Source: Desmodus rotundus (Eukaryota; Chordata; Mammalia; Chiroptera; Phyllostomidae). Taken from it: a stretch of 64,000 nucleotides of DNA. The position numbers and the translations under genes were made by a program. The DNA is taken from the NCBI RefSeq assembly GCF_022682495.2, contig NC_071391.1:82177161-82241160 (forward strand). The letters are read 5' to 3'. Every line of letters begins with the position of its first letter. Position 1 is the stretch's first letter. Shown here one piece after another: positions 47,101-59,300 of the stretch. A model generated the notes under the pieces. It had not been told where the DNA came from. It searched no databases and worked only from the letters and a program-made list of their open reading frames with translations.

Positions 47101-48669
47101 TGCTCCTTTGGGAGCAGAGAGGGGGGGCAGAAGGCTCACCAACCACCCTAAACTATCATTTCATGAGAAACACTTGGGTCCCACAAAGGGAGGAGCAGGA
47201 AATGGGACTTGCTCTGATAGGAATGAAACCCCTTTCCTATCAGGCTGCCTCCTAGGAAAGAGAGAGAGTCCCTTTCTTCCTCAGCAATAAAGAGCTCCTG
47301 AGTGTTTACACTGTGTGCTGAGTTGGTTAGGTGGGACTGGCAGGAGCCTGGGATTGGGACTAAAGTCCACCCTTAACCTCAGAGGCCCCGGGGTCTCTGG
47401 GGGCTTGTGGGAGTATCGCCCTCCAGCCAGCTGAGCTGCAGAAAGGACCCATTGTGACCCTGGGCTCCCCCCACTCTGCCCCCACACTGTGAGCAGTACC
47501 TTAAAGAGGGGACTCAGAAAAGAATTCCACCTAATTGCTAAGGCTGGGAAAAAGGGTGTCTTCTCAGCTAGAGTGATTGGGCAGCCAACCAGAAAGTAAG
47601 GAGAGGCAAAAAGCAGCAGCCTCCCATCACAGCTGGTCAGGGGTCCGGGCTGTGGCGCCTGGAGCAGCCCGATAGGTGTGTGCTGCTCAGGTGTGAACAT
47701 GATGCGGTGAATGGCTTCCTTGGTGGGGCCCTCTGGTCCCCAGTCACGTCCTGAAACATCGGGTTCTGTGTTGGGGTCAGAGTTCTCAGCTCTGGATTAC
47801 ATTTAAAAACCTATGTCTACTGACAGTCATACTTCATAAGTCCCCTATTGCTTTAAAGAAAATTCATACTCCAGGTAACTTTTTCACATTCCTCCTCCTC
47901 CAGAGACAATGCATAAGGTCATTTAACAACACTGGTCCCCGGGACCAGCTGGCCGCCCCTGAGCGGGGCTGACCTTGGCTGCATCTGTACCATAAACTGT
48001 GCAGCCTCTGCTGCCTCCTCTGAAGCCACCTGAGCCGCTCGGTATCTTTGTGCCTGGACATCAAAGGTAAATACTGGAGAACAGATAGTAAGTCGGGGTC
48101 ATTGCACGGGCAGGGGTATTTGATCATTTTGTTCCTTCTGGAAATTTTGAAAGAGCTTGTCTTCAGAGTGATGTGGGGAGACGAGAGCAGCACTGTCTGC
48201 CTCTGTTTCTAAACTGGGCCCCGGAGAACTTTTTTTTTAATTTATGTATCCCTTCTGACAGGTTCGGCAGTGGGGTCCTCCCCGGCCTGTGGGCCTGGTT
48301 TCAGGGTCCTTCCTTTCAGACTGTGGCTCCGGGGAGGCAGCGGGATGGACCGAGCTCCTTTTGGGCCCGGAGTCCCTGGTCTGACAGTGCCCCTCGCACA
48401 CTGGTTTTATCATTTCCCCCACTAAGGTAGCCTAGCTGATTGCGGGCGTTTATAGCCACCCTAGTTGTAGCACCATCTCATGTCCACATCTCGTGTGGGC
48501 AGATTTCAGCACACTTCACCGAGGTGCGCACACAAGACCGCACAGATTGAGAAACAGGCAGCAGCAGGGCCTGTGTACTCAGCCGGTGAGAATTCTGACG
48601 GTTCCTGCCCAGATACTCAGCTTGCCCGTCCCAAAGGGGCCATTGCTTATATTAGTACATGAATTTACC

Positions 48670-48800
48670 AAGCACTTTCACAATAATCTCTTCTAATCCT
48701 CACAGTTCTCCGAAATTGGTTGGGCAGACAGAGTCCTCATTGTTTGTAGCTGAGGAAACCGTGGCTCTAGGAAGTCTGACTTGTCTGAGGGCACCATGCT
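48670..48800 (-). mobile_element. MIR relic in the SIK2 3' UTR
   Basis: CTTCTAATCCTCACAG, GTAGCTGAGGAAACCGTGG and TCTGACTTGTCTGAGGGCA are in reversed MIR order; diverged. Confidence 0.5.
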
Positions 48801-50071
48801 GGCGAGGGGGGAACCAGCGCAAGCTCTGGGGTTTGCTGGCTTTTTACCGCATGTCCTTTCCCATCATCAGTGGTAGGTAATTCTTTTCATGAGCAACAGC
48901 TAGATATGCAAAGCCTCCATCTTGGCTAAGCACTAGGTGAATGTGACACTGTCCCCTCAACCTTATTCTCCACTGGACAGCTGCCTCCAGGGGACAACGG
49001 CAGCTTCCAGGTGGCTCCCCCGTGAACAAGGCTGAGGGAGAGACAGCCCCCACGGACTGCCATGCATCTATTGTCCAGTTAATTACAGAAGTGTAGGTTC
49101 ACATCAAACGTGTCTAGTTTTTCCAAGTTACACAATACAGTAACTTCCTACAGAAATAGATGCTAGAAGGGCACACTCTTCCTCAACTTCGGAGGGACCA
49201 GATTCCCAGCTTCCCGCCCACCCCTACAGGCCAACAGACTCAACCCCAAGGAAGGGGGCTGCTGGGAGAAGAGACCAAACTCAGCCTGGTCCTGAGGAAG
49301 GGTGTGATGTTTTACATTTAAGGCCCTTCCAGTAAAAGTACAGATCAGACACTTTTATGGTTAAAAAAATTAACATACTTTGAAACTTTGTCCTCTCAGA
49401 GGCAAAGTGGGTAGGTAGAGCGAGCTTTAAAAAAAGAATAATAGCATCCTGGAAAAATAGAACCCCAGACTGCAGTGACGTTACATTAGCAGGTGCAGGT
49501 CACTGGGACTTGACACTGGCTGTGTGATGCCCATCTGTTCAAATTTGCTCAATCAGGGAAATTCAAGTGGTGATACCGTCCCACGACTGCTAGTAAAAGA
49601 ATCTGCGTCCCCCAAAACCTCTGAAGGGGAAAAGCAGCAGACAGGAAAGGAGGATTGCTTCCCTTTTGGGACTGCAGTTTAAGAAATAAAAGTGATAGAG
49701 ATATTTGCACTTTGTAGAAAGGGCAAGATGATTTGCTTATTTCTGAAGGGAGAAGGGTGGTTTCGCTGGATGTTTGGTCTGTAAGAGTTACTTTTCATAA
49801 AGTTAATCTAATTGTAGTTATTTTGTTTCTGTGTGCTTTTTTCTTTTAATGACTAAGGAATAAATGGTGAGTTCAATAGCTTTGGTATTTTAAGTGCAAA
49901 TCATAATAGTTCCAATGTGAAAAAAATCAAAATGTAACCTGTCACTCAATGTTAGAAAATAGCCTAAAATGCAGTTTAATAAATGATCTTTGTATCAAAC
50001 ATTAATTTAAATGGGGCAATTTTCTGCAAGAAAAATATACTGTTTTTACATTTCCGACACTCTTGAATTAC

Positions 50072-50077
50072 AATAAA
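50072..50077 (+). terminator. SIK2: Probable distal SIK2 poly(A) signal AATAAA
   Basis: AATAAA within TTACAATAAAAGCAAC is the last canonical hexamer before the sequence character changes. A cleavage site about 15-20 bases downstream is assumed. Confidence 0.6.
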
Positions 50078-53000
50078 AGCAACTTATTTTCTAAGAGCCT
50101 GGGTGATATGAATGTCAGGCGAGCGAGACAGGGCCTTCACCTCTTCGGGCCAGGGTGGGTTTTTAAAGGCCTGGCAGGTGGCTGTGTTCCCTGAGCCCCG
50201 GTGCTCAGCTCAGGCTGCAGAAAAGGGCACCGGATAGCATGTTCTCATTGACGTCAGCAGGGTAAATAATACCTGGCTCTGAAATAGCCCAGTACACGTT
50301 AGCTGCTGCGGAATACTGACAGAGGCACAGCTGACCACAGCCCTGCACATGGCCAGGGCGGGCTGGGTGCTGCCTGATGCTCCTGGACTCTCACAGGTAG
50401 CCTGGCCAGGGCCTCACTGCGGGAGGGCTCAGACATGTCAGGCTCCCCGAGGACAAGCAAGATGCAGGGCAAGGGCTGAGAACGAGCGGCCAGCAAGACA
50501 CTGCTACTTACTCATAATGACAAATTGGTGGGGCCTGCAAAAGGCCTCAACTTACGGGCATACTGTGGACCCCCACACAGGGACACAGGCCAACTCAGTG
50601 CCCTCAGGTACTGGAAGAATCCAGTTGCTGAGGCATTCGAGGCCACGCTCATATGTGTGGGACTTGTTCTAGTGCCAGACCCTGAGTGAAAGGGCAGTAT
50701 TAAATCCTACTTTCTGGCAGCAAATTCAATTAAGATTTGGTTTCACTCAAACCATTCCAACTGAGCCCATGCTGTGGAACTGAGGCCACAGACAGGGATC
50801 CTCTTCAGGCTGCAGTGGGAGTGGGAGGAATGGCGAGGGTAAGAAGCGAGCCAGAGCCGGAGCCTCTCTGAGACTTGCTCTGGCCTAGCACCCTTACTGG
50901 CACTCAGCCCTGCCCCCAAACAACTGGCACCCCCATTCGGCTATCCAAGAATTCAGTAACACTGAAATTCAGTTGCACTTCTTTTTTCAAGGAAAGCACT
51001 CAATTTCAGTAATGATGTTTTGCAAACTTTCCCCCTTCCCACCAAATTTCTCCATTTTTGTATTGCCCAAAACAACCCCAGTGCCCAGGGTACAGGCAAA
51101 AATAACAGACCTGCCAGCAGACTGGCCAGGACTCAAAGCAGCCAGTAGGGCCCCTGACCTCTACCTTCTCCGGAACCCTACCTCAGTTCTGTGGCCTTCC
51201 AGAACCAGGGGCTCAGCGCAGGGGGGGGGTGAAGGGGGGCAGGGCTGCAGGACTAGAGCTGGCAGTGCCACACTTGGGGGGTGCCATGGGTGCAGTGATG
51301 CTGTCCGGAGCCCACCTCCGGCACCCTGGCCAGGCCCTGCCCCGGTGGGGAGTGACAGTGCCCCCAGCTCCTATTGTTGGCCCCCTGCTCCCTTCCACCC
51401 AGCTAGTTCCCAGATGGAGGTTTCAAAGGTCCCTCTTATACGCTAATGAAAGCTTTGGCCCCTCTTACTGAGTGAGAAATGTGCACAGATGCACAACTTT
51501 TCTGTCTTTTCACAGATGTTTTCAGGGGAGGGGTTGGTTCCTGCACCCTCAGGCCCGTCCATGGACCCCGAGGTAAGGGGTCTCTAACCCCTGACTGAGA
51601 AGAGCATCAGTGTCTCCAACTGCAACCCCTCGTGCTTGTCAGTTACTGATTCTCACAGGGCCCCTCCCTGCCGAGTGTCCCAGTCCCTTCTGTGGGGATC
51701 TGGGAAAGGGAGGGGAGGCTCCATCCCTTCCCCCACTCCCCCAGTTGTGCCTGCAGCCCCAGTACACCTTGGCAGGAAGTTGTGGGCTTTGTGCACTGAA
51801 TCCTGGGTGCCACATGGCTACAAAATAAATCACCTGCACAGGCTACACAACTGCTCTGCCCTTCTCAGTTTAGCCCCAGCCTGTGGTGTCACCTTACAGA
51901 AACGAAAAGGCTGAGCAGCTCTAAAGGGAGGGGATATTGTGCATGGCTCCTACTCTGCAATGTCCCTTAGGAGACAGATGCAGGTCTTAAGTGAAGCGAA
52001 AGCATTGGACCCTCACTTCAGTCACTAGCCCTCATTGGCATATCTGCCCCCAACCGGGATGAAGCTATGACCACAAATCACTGAGGCCAAACCCAAAAGC
52101 CAAGTCAGGCAGACGGGGGAGCTTGCTAAGTGCCTTCAGCCATTCAACTCTACTCCTGCTGTGACGTCCCCGTGTCCCAACGCACCAGAAGCAAAATTCC
52201 TCTAGACACGTTGTTGCCAGTGCCTCTAGGGAGTACTGATACTTCCCTTTGTCTCAGTTTCTAGGGGACTTTCCTAGGCCTGACTGACTCAGGGCAGAGG
52301 CTGAAGCCTGGGCAGACTGGGTGCAGGGCTGAGCCACCAAGCCAGGAGCCCAGATAGGGAGAAGGAGGGAGGACTTCGCACCATGGGAAGCAGACTCTCC
52401 CCCTCAGCCCCCTGCCACAGCTGAGTCCCCAAGGGCTGGCTGGGCCCAGAAGATATTAGGGATTCAGTCTCAAAGGAAGAACTGAGTCACTCTACCCACT
52501 AGGCAGGCTTTGAGAGTTTCTGACTCAATCTTTCTCCTGATTCCCCCAAAAAAGGAGAGAAGGATGGGGCCAGAGAAGCTGCACAAGGAGGCCTGGCTGA
52601 GCACTCTGACCCTCAAGAATGAGTCCAAGGCCCTGTCAGGGCCACCAGCACAACACAACTGGCGAGAGGCACACAACTGAACCGAGGGAGAGCCCCCAAG
52701 GCCTTTCCTGGAAGCATAGAGTGTGAAGGATCCGGAGTTCACAGCCTCAGCCAACTCTTCCGTCTGGTCTGGGACCCGCTAGACCTGCCCTCTGGTCATT
52801 ACGGACGCCTAATGTCTAGCAGGGGCCCTGTGCCAGCACAGTGAGGGTGCAGGGACAGGCAGGTTGGGGGGGCCCCAGGAATGAAAGGGAGAGGCAAGGA
52901 GGGCCTGTCCAGGAACAAGGCTGAGAGAACAGGGCCTGGCTTTCCCCAGCCCACCTCCTGGAGCAGCCACCCCAGCCAGAAAGTCCCTCCAGGCAGGGTG

Positions 53001-53387
53001 GTGCCCACCCATTCTCGGCCAAGAACAGGCAGGGAGGCAGCAAAGAACCTCTGACTGAGTCCTCTGACCCTGGCACCTCTCCCAGCTCCGCCACTACCCT
53101 GGGCAAATCATTGCAAGGGCTCACTGTGCCCCCAGCCCTTGGAAACACAGACTGGCTGACTTAACTTCTAGGTTTACTGCGAGGTTCAGATGCAGCCTGA
53201 CATAATACTGCCTTCAAACCGGAAAGCACCCAGAAGACTCCCCAGCTTCCCTTGACAGCTTGCCATATAGTATCTCACTTCTACCTGTCTTGCTTTCATT
53301 TAACTCTTAACTGGCCCAACACTGCACACACAAAATGGCTGCTCGGCACCTGTACAATCTCTTCCCTCACTCAAGAATGGCTGTCCT

Positions 53388-53574
53388 GCCCTGGCCAGTA
53401 GGGCTCAGTTGGTTGGAGAATCCTCCGCTACATCAAAAGGCTGGGGGTTCGATTCCTGGTCAGAGCACATACCTAGGCTGCACGTACAGGAGGCAACCAA
53501 TCCGTTTCTCTCACTCTCACTCTTCCCCCTTTCTCTCTCTCTAAAGTCAATAAACATATTTTTTAAAAAAAGGG
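53388..53574 (+). mobile_element. VES-type SINE in the intergenic region
   Basis: CCCTGGCCAGTAGGGCTCAG, GGTTCGATTCCTGGTCAGAG, shortened middle, CT-rich body and A-rich tail, flanked by ATGGCTGTCCT at 53377-53387 and 53575-53585. Confidence 0.9.
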
Positions 53575-54490
53575 ATGGCTGTCCTATTCTGAGTACCAGT
53601 TCCAGGTGAAGACCCCAGAACTTTAACCAAGATTTCATTTTCCGTGATGAGTACTTGGCAGCAACAGCCATGGGTGTCACAGACACAAGAGCATCCGTGG
53701 GAATCCAGTCGCACATACAAAGAGGCCTTTTTCATCTGTCTCCCCTTTTTAGGCCCTGTTCCTGGGTAGAGAAGGGTCAGGGGGCCTAGGGCTAGGGGTC
53801 TTCCTCTGCACAGACAGCTGCTTGGTCCCCAAGGCCCCACAGTGGAACAGGTGCAAAGAGGAGGCTGGAGCCTGCAGACCCCACTCCAGCTGGCCATGAC
53901 CGGCCCACTGCTGATCTCCCTGGGCTTTGATCTATTGTCGGTCCTCAGTTCACTTGGGCCCAGGCCTCCTATATAGTCTTTCTAGGTTCAAGAGACCGAA
54001 TCCTCTGGCTTTGCCATAGCCAAGCTCCTTAGAATTACCCTGGAGACTCTCAGGCAGCACCCAGGCCCCCTTAATCTGCTTTCAGGATACAAGGACAGGA
54101 CAAGCAGCCCCTCCTCCTCCAGGAATCTGGTTCCAAAAGAAGCCAAGATTCCTGAGCGAAGAGTGACCCCCACCTCAGGCTAGCTGTAACAGCAGTTCAC
54201 CAGCAAGTGTTAATGGGGGTGGGGGGAAGGTGGGGAGACATGTCAGAAGGCAGAGGCTGGAGATCCTAGAGGCCCCAGAGACGCTCTGAGTTCGGGGAAA
54301 TGAGGAAAACTGAAAAATCAGAAGTAGGACAAGGGTAGAAAGAGCACAGTGTGCAGAAGGTGAGGCCTCAGTGGAGACTCAGGGTGCAGGGCTGGGCTCG
54401 GACCGTCCAGACAAAGAGAAGAGGAAGAGGAGGGTGGCCTCAGGAGTCGAGACTGCAGCCATTATTTTTGGATGCTTCCCCTGATCAGTC

Positions 54491-54675
54491 TCACCCTGGC
54501 TGGGCGGCCCGCTGGTTAGGGCACTGCCCCAGTGCACCAAGGTTGCAGTTCCGTCCCTAGTCGGGCCACACACACAAAGCAACCAGAGTGCATAAGTAAG
54601 TGGAACAAATTGATGTTTCTCTCTCGCTCTCCCCCTCCCCCTTCCTCTCTAAAATCAATAAAAACAAATTTTTCA
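54491..54675 (+). mobile_element. VES-related SINE
   Basis: CACCCTGGCTGGGCGGCC, then a diverged tRNA-like head, GTTCCGTCCCTAGTCGGGCC, GATGTTTCTCTCTCGCTC and an A-rich tail. Shorter middle than the copies with the GCCTGGGTTGCAGG block. Confidence 0.8.
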
Positions 54676-55574
54676 ATCATAACCTTCAGTCTCTAAACCT
54701 GGGCTCAGCATGGAGACTGAATATCCCTCACAGCTGCTCCTTCCTGCAATAACAAAGACTGACATCACTGTTGTCAGGGAAATGGTGTTTTGATTAAAAT
54801 CATGTGACAGCTACTTCATGATTCAATAAACAAATCTCTATTAACCCTTGCCTAACAGAGGCCTACCAGCAGCTCTGTCATTAGAGAGCAACCTAAACAC
54901 TGTCCAGGAGGACAGTCCCATGTGCCAGGAAGGAGCAGCTGAGGTGACCCCAAGTTGACAAGGGTATGCGAGGGGCCCACAATGCCCCAGATACATGCAA
55001 CATCCAGAGCAGAGATGGCTCTGCAGACACCGAGGGCCAGTCTGTGAGGGACCAAGTAGGCACCTTTTGCCAAAAAGAACTGGTTCCCACCTGTTAGGGC
55101 CATTGGCTGTTGGACCAAGAGGCAGGCCCAAGCCCTGGGAGGTTGAATGGCTCCCACAGTGGCCTGAGGCCAGCCAAGAACTAAGGGCAGTTCCCCAGGG
55201 CTCTGAGCAGCCAGGGCTCGCTCTGACCCCATTTGGGCAGTTGGGCCAGTTTGCTATTCACCAGACAGTGACTGAGGGGTTAAGAATGATTTCTTGTTTG
55301 CAATTGGATGACTTCCTGGATCACTCACTTGGCTGCTGGCCCCTGACACGCAGGGCTCTGCCTGGCAACAACCAATAATACCCTTCCCATCTCACCCTCA
55401 GGTCATTTTCCTTAAGGGAAACAAATGCGGAGCCCTGCACGGGCAGGGGGTTTTTCTGGGTTAAATGAACTGCAGACTCATAGGCCTAGTGAGGCTGGGC
55501 CTGTGCTGCAGGCAGACCCCTGAGTAGACACAAGGTTGTGGGGAGGGGTCTGGATGTTGCATATGATTCCAACC

Positions 55575-55680
55575 AATTGAAAATGGAGCTGACACCACCT
55601 GTACCACCTGGAGTCTTTGTGAGGATTAAGTGAGGTTTTGCCAAATGCTTGACAAGGTGCCTGCACACAGTCACTGAGGC
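55575..55680 (+). mobile_element. MIR SINE relic (3' half)
   Basis: TTTGTGAGGATTAAGTGAGG, AATGCTTGACAAGGTGCC and GCACACAGTCACTGAGG resemble the 3' half of MIR. Confidence 0.55.
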
Positions 55681-56220
55681 TGGAGGCTCAAAGAATGGCA
55701 GCTAACAGTTTCCCCTGCTTGTGGCATGGCAAGGCCACCTGCAGACCTGAGTGAGTCTGTTATGGGGCGGCGGCCTCACCCATCCCCTGCTCAGGTCAGG
55801 GGCACACCATACATTTAACGGCACGGCCAGCTGACCCTGAATTTGTAGGAAAACATAACTTGTTTCTTCCCAAGAAGTCTGTGGTTTAGACCTAAAAACA
55901 CAACTATTACTCCTGCTCCTTCAGCCAAGGTATCTTCCCTAAGGCCAAGTTCTGTGAAACGGACTGAGGACTTGAAGGGCTGACCCCCTCAGGCATCTGT
56001 CAGGGCCCAGGGGCTGGCTGAGGCTGTGAGCTCACCCCAGCACTTCCTCTGCAGGGAGAGCCTAGAGCTGCCCACCCCCGACCCTCCTGGCATCCCAGGT
56101 CCCAGGACAGTGGTGCATAGCAACGCAGGAAAGAAACATTGTAGGATAAAAACTGGCAGTTCAGAGCCTGGACAACAGAAGTTCTCATTGCCTCAGTTTA
56201 CATAAAATAAGGCAAAGCCC

Positions 56221-56378
56221 ACCCTGACCCAGTAGCTCAGTTGGTCAGAGCATCGTCCTGATACACCAAGGTTGTGAGTTCAATCCCCGGTCAGGGCACA
56301 TACAATAATCAACCAATGAATGCACCAGTAAGTGGAGCAACAAATCAGTGTTCCTCTCCTCCTTCCTCTCTCATGAAG
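56221..56378 (+). mobile_element. VES-related SINE, shortened
   Basis: ACCCTGACCCAGTAGCTCAG, GTTCAATCCCCGGTCAGGGC, then CAACAAATCAGTGTTCCTCT and a short CT-rich end without a long A tail. Confidence 0.8.
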
Positions 56379-56947
56379 GAATAGTCACAGATTGGAAGGC
56401 AAACTTTCTGACATTAAAATCTTCACCGAGCAAACCCACTGCAGTGGGAAAATGCCAATTACCTTCCACGTGAACTAAATGCAGTCGGACCCAGCACGAG
56501 GCAGCCAAGCGCCTCATACTGCTTTCTGAATGTATCTGCAGGTCTTAAGTTGCTCTCCTAAGGAACAGCCCCAGGACAAGTGGCTGGCACCAACTTTGCT
56601 TAAATTTGAATTTTTGCACACCTTCTCCAGAGTGGTATCAAATGGGGCTTGCAAAATATTGGACACAGTAAAATTGACAGGAATGGCTTTCTCCTTGAAT
56701 GGAAATGACGACCTGAGGGGAACTGTAGCAAATAAGAACTGTCTCCATTCTGTGAGATAAGTGGAAACAGCCCATAAGCAACTCTACCAAACCACCCCTC
56801 TGGCCTTTGCATGGGCCTCCCTGGCTCTGACTAGGCAGAAGGGGAGAGACCTCAAGTCTTAGGAATGACCGAGCTCTGGAAAGTCCACTCCACCCCAGAA
56901 AAAAAGATAAGAAACAGGGCAACAGACTTTAAAATTGCAAAGTGGAG

Positions 56948-57048
56948 AAAAGTAGGTTTACAGTCATGGGCATGCAAAATTTATTCTTATATCATTATTT
57001 ACAATTATTGTATTATTTTCCCATACAAACAACTGTAAACCTACTTTT
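56948..57048. mobile_element. MITE-like palindromic element with 16-base inverted repeats
   Basis: AAAAGTAGGTTTACAG at 56948-56963 is the exact reverse complement of CTGTAAACCTACTTTT at 57033-57048, around an AT-rich core of about 70 bases (TTATTCTTATATCATTATTT). The layout is that of a small non-autonomous DNA transposon. True ends may lie a few bases further out (GCAAAG on the left, TTTTGCCC on the right). The family name is not certain. Confidence 0.7.
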
Positions 57049-57228
57049 GCCCTGCTCTGTATCCTCTCTTAGCCCTAAAAACTTGACTGTCTGTCTCTAA
57101 GGGACAGGGTTAAAGGTACCACTTCTCTGCACAGACTGCGGCAGCACCAGGCCCTGCTGGCTGTCCTCTGCCCACACCTAAGTCCATGAGAAGGGAGGAC
57201 TCAGGCCCAAGGGGTCTCTGGCACTTAC

Positions 57229-57350
57229 CTTCCCAGTGTCCTCTCCAGGCCCCCTGGGTCTCAGGAAGCGGTTCTTGTCAGCCCCAGGGGCGTTGGGCTC
57301 TTCACTGCCCTTGACAGGAAGATCTGGCTTCCTCAGCCTTTGGGCCACCA
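57229..57350 (-). CDS. PPP2R1B: PPP2R1B distal alternative exon (VVAQRLRK isoform)
   Basis: On the minus strand an acceptor ctgtctccag is followed by TGGTGGCCCAAAGG. Joined to the shared exon's last G it reads VVAQRLRKPDLPVKGSEEPN and on to RPRGPGEDTGK, then donor gtaagt. The 122 bases give exactly 40 codons after completing the Val. This corresponds to the alternative long C-terminus of human PPP2R1B (VVAQRLRK...GEDMGK), which replaces VLALA. The exon after it, which should carry the stop codon, was searched for by eye at lower coordinates and not found. It may be diverged, may lie inside the SIK2 3' UTR, or the exon may read on. About 4.5 kb separates this exon from the shared one. Confidence 0.85.
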
Positions 57351-58814
57351 CTGGAGACAGACAGCAGCACTCTGTTTCTCCCCAGGGCACACCCCTCCTG
57401 TGCCCACCTTTGCTTCCTAGCCAGGACGCCCTCAGGTGTTCCAGCACTGAGTGGGGATGCACGGGGCCCCTGGGCAGAGAAAGCAGGTTGACCCCAGGAC
57501 CTTACTGAAGGTGCTTTCCTCAAGAGCCAAGGAAAGTGCCACTCCACCCAGTCTACAGTACCAGCTGGATGCTTCTCCACTCTCAGTCACCTCTCAGTCA
57601 CCGACAGCCTACAGAGTCCCAACCAGACACAAAAGACCTGGATCCATTCAGGACTGATAGTTATCAGATTAAAAGAACAACTCTGGAGAAAGAAATGACT
57701 TGGCTTTTCTGCCCAATGAATAATTAAGCTCTCTTCCTCCTCCAGATTTCCATCTCAACTGAACATTATGCAATTTCCTGGACACAACAGGCTCATGGGG
57801 AAAAGAGGGATTGTTCTAGGTACAGAAAAGTATTGGAGACATGTGAGTGAACAGGAAAGAGGGGCAAGGAACTGGATGGAAACAGGAATAGGAAATCAAG
57901 AGGGAAAATTACATGACATCAGGCTACAATCACTGCATCTGTTAAACCACGGGAAAGGAGGGAACAGGTCATCCCCCCGCTCCCAGGGTTATATCCAAGC
58001 AGTGGACAAACAGGAGGTTTTAAGATAAGAGTATCAAAATGAAAAAAAAGCGTCAGAGGAATTTAAGTAAAAAGTTGAAGGGCAGGACAGGCACCCAACC
58101 CGTTTTGGCGACCCTGCCCTGCCCGCTCCACGGGGATGGCACCAACATGGTTTCTACAGACAAGTACCTGACGGGCAACTCAGTGACCACATATTAACAA
58201 ACAAAATTGCAACAAGCAAGCATTGCCATAGCTTAGCCATTGTGCCAACAATGACATTTCTCTTCCCCCTGGAGGTCTATGAGTTATCTTGAGTACTTGG
58301 ACAGGACAGCTCAAAGGTTAGGCTGCTATTTTGAGTCAGGGCAAGTTGTCCAGCAAAGACCCCCAGGGCCACACACCACAGTGGTCAAGCTCTGATATTT
58401 CCTTAAGCTGAGGACTGATTATTACTTCAATAAGGCCTTGTTAGAAACCACACATTGCCCTGGCTGCTGTGGCTCAGTGGATTGAGTGCCAGCCTGCAAA
58501 CCAAAGGGTCGCTGGTTTGATTCCCAGTCAGGGCACATGCCTGGGTTGTGGGCCAGGTCCCCAGTAGGGGGCTCATGTGAGGCAACCACACACTGATGTT
58601 TCTCCCTTGCTTTCTCCTTCCTTTCTCCTCTAAAAATAAAAATGAATAAAATCTTTAAAAAGAAACCACACATTAACCTGTTTACTCTTAGGAAACAGGG
58701 TGCATCTTCAGGTTCACACCCCCTTGGCAGCATAGAAATAAGATCTGGTCTCTCGAGTCTGTGAGGAGTGAACCCCCATACAAATTATAGAAACACTGAG
58801 GTGAATTCTATTGT
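57351..58814. other. PPP2R1B alternative intron or flank
   Basis: DNA between the distal alternative exon and the presumed end of the proximal 3' UTR. It contains one VES SINE with perfect target duplications. Otherwise no feature is seen. Confidence 0.5.
58457..58660 (+). mobile_element. VES-type SINE with perfect 14-base duplication
   Basis: GCCCTGGCTGCTGTGGCTCA to TCTAAAAATAAAAATG and an A-rich tail, flanked by AGAAACCACACATT at 58443-58456 and 58661-58674. It is the clearest VES insertion in the window and its high match to the family pattern suggests a recent one. Confidence 0.93.
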
Positions 58815-58826
58815 TGATGAGACATT

Positions 58827-58832
58827 TTTATT
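58827..58832 (-). terminator. PPP2R1B: Candidate PPP2R1B poly(A) signal
   Basis: TTTATT on the + strand, so AATAAA on the coding strand. It lies about 2.6 kb below the proximal stop codon. Other hexamers exist, so this is only a candidate. Confidence 0.3.
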
Positions 58833-59102
58833 GATAGGTTTGTATGTTTGTCACTGCGTCGCTTTCCTAATCAACCAAATAACTGATGTCAACTGCCTTG
58901 GACGAAAACATTACAGCAATCTATGCTGGGGGCACTCGCACCAATCCAAATGAACTGCTGCCTGAGACAGGGTCCTGGAGAAGGGCCACATAAAGCATTT
59001 TTCTTAAGAGCAGTAAAACCTGCTCTCGTTTTGTCAACAGAATGAGACGTAGCCTGGCACCTCTGATGACTTGTTCCACGAACGCAACACATCAGAGGAC
59101 AG

Positions 59103-59300
59103 ACTGTAGGAATGCATTGAACACGTTTTTATTGAGCACCTATGTACACCAGACACTGATCCAGGTGCTGGTGATACAGCAGAATACAAAACAGAGATAA
59201 AAATCTCTGCCCTTTCAGAGCTCCTGGAGCTTACATGCCAGTGAAACCAAGATAACCCATGGAGAAAATGACCAAGTTATGAGCCTAAAAACAAGTCCTC
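59103..59300 (-). mobile_element. L2 3' end relic, reversed
   Basis: TTTTTATTGAGCACCTATG, GATCCAGGTGCTGGTGATAC and GAGCTTACATGCCAGTGAA follow the reversed L2 3' end. It lies in or near the PPP2R1B 3' UTR and supplies a minus-strand AATAAA. Confidence 0.65.

Larger units (their letters stand above)
44132..50095 (+). other. SIK2: SIK2 3' UTR (inferred extent)
   Basis: After the SIK2 stop there is no further exon structure on this strand. The sequence is AT-rich in places with several AATAAA hexamers (44603, 44884, 46448, 47285, 49684, 49859, 49978 and 50072, approximate). The last of these is followed by a change to GC-rich, different-looking DNA. I infer a long UTR ending near 50095, consistent with a known long SIK2 message in human. 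It holds one MIR relic near 48670-48800 but no VES SINE, in contrast to the introns and intergenic DNA. Earlier hexamers could give shorter messages. RNA 3'-end data would decide. Confidence 0.7.
50096..57228. other. Intergenic DNA between convergent SIK2 and PPP2R1B
   Basis: This is a GC-rich stretch between the probable SIK2 end and the distal PPP2R1B exon. Many open frames on both strands have no start context, codon pattern or family match and are read as effects of high GC. It contains three VES SINEs, a MIR relic near 55575 and a MITE-like palindrome. If the long PPP2R1B isoform is transcribed, its last exon or UTR should lie here or within the SIK2 UTR. Confidence 0.6.

Noticed and set aside
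47281..48193. Minus-strand frames of 139 and 109 codons under the SIK2 3' UTR
   Set aside because: No family motif, no splice context and GC-rich composition; checked for the missing PPP2R1B terminal exon without a match.
50973..51446. A 157-codon + strand frame in the intergenic region
   Set aside because: It overlaps other frames on both strands in GC-rich DNA, with no recognisable domain. Treated as chance.
53735..55380. Several overlapping 90-130 codon frames between SINEs
   Set aside because: They occur on both strands of the same GC-rich DNA with no conserved motif. No gene is known between SIK2 and PPP2R1B.
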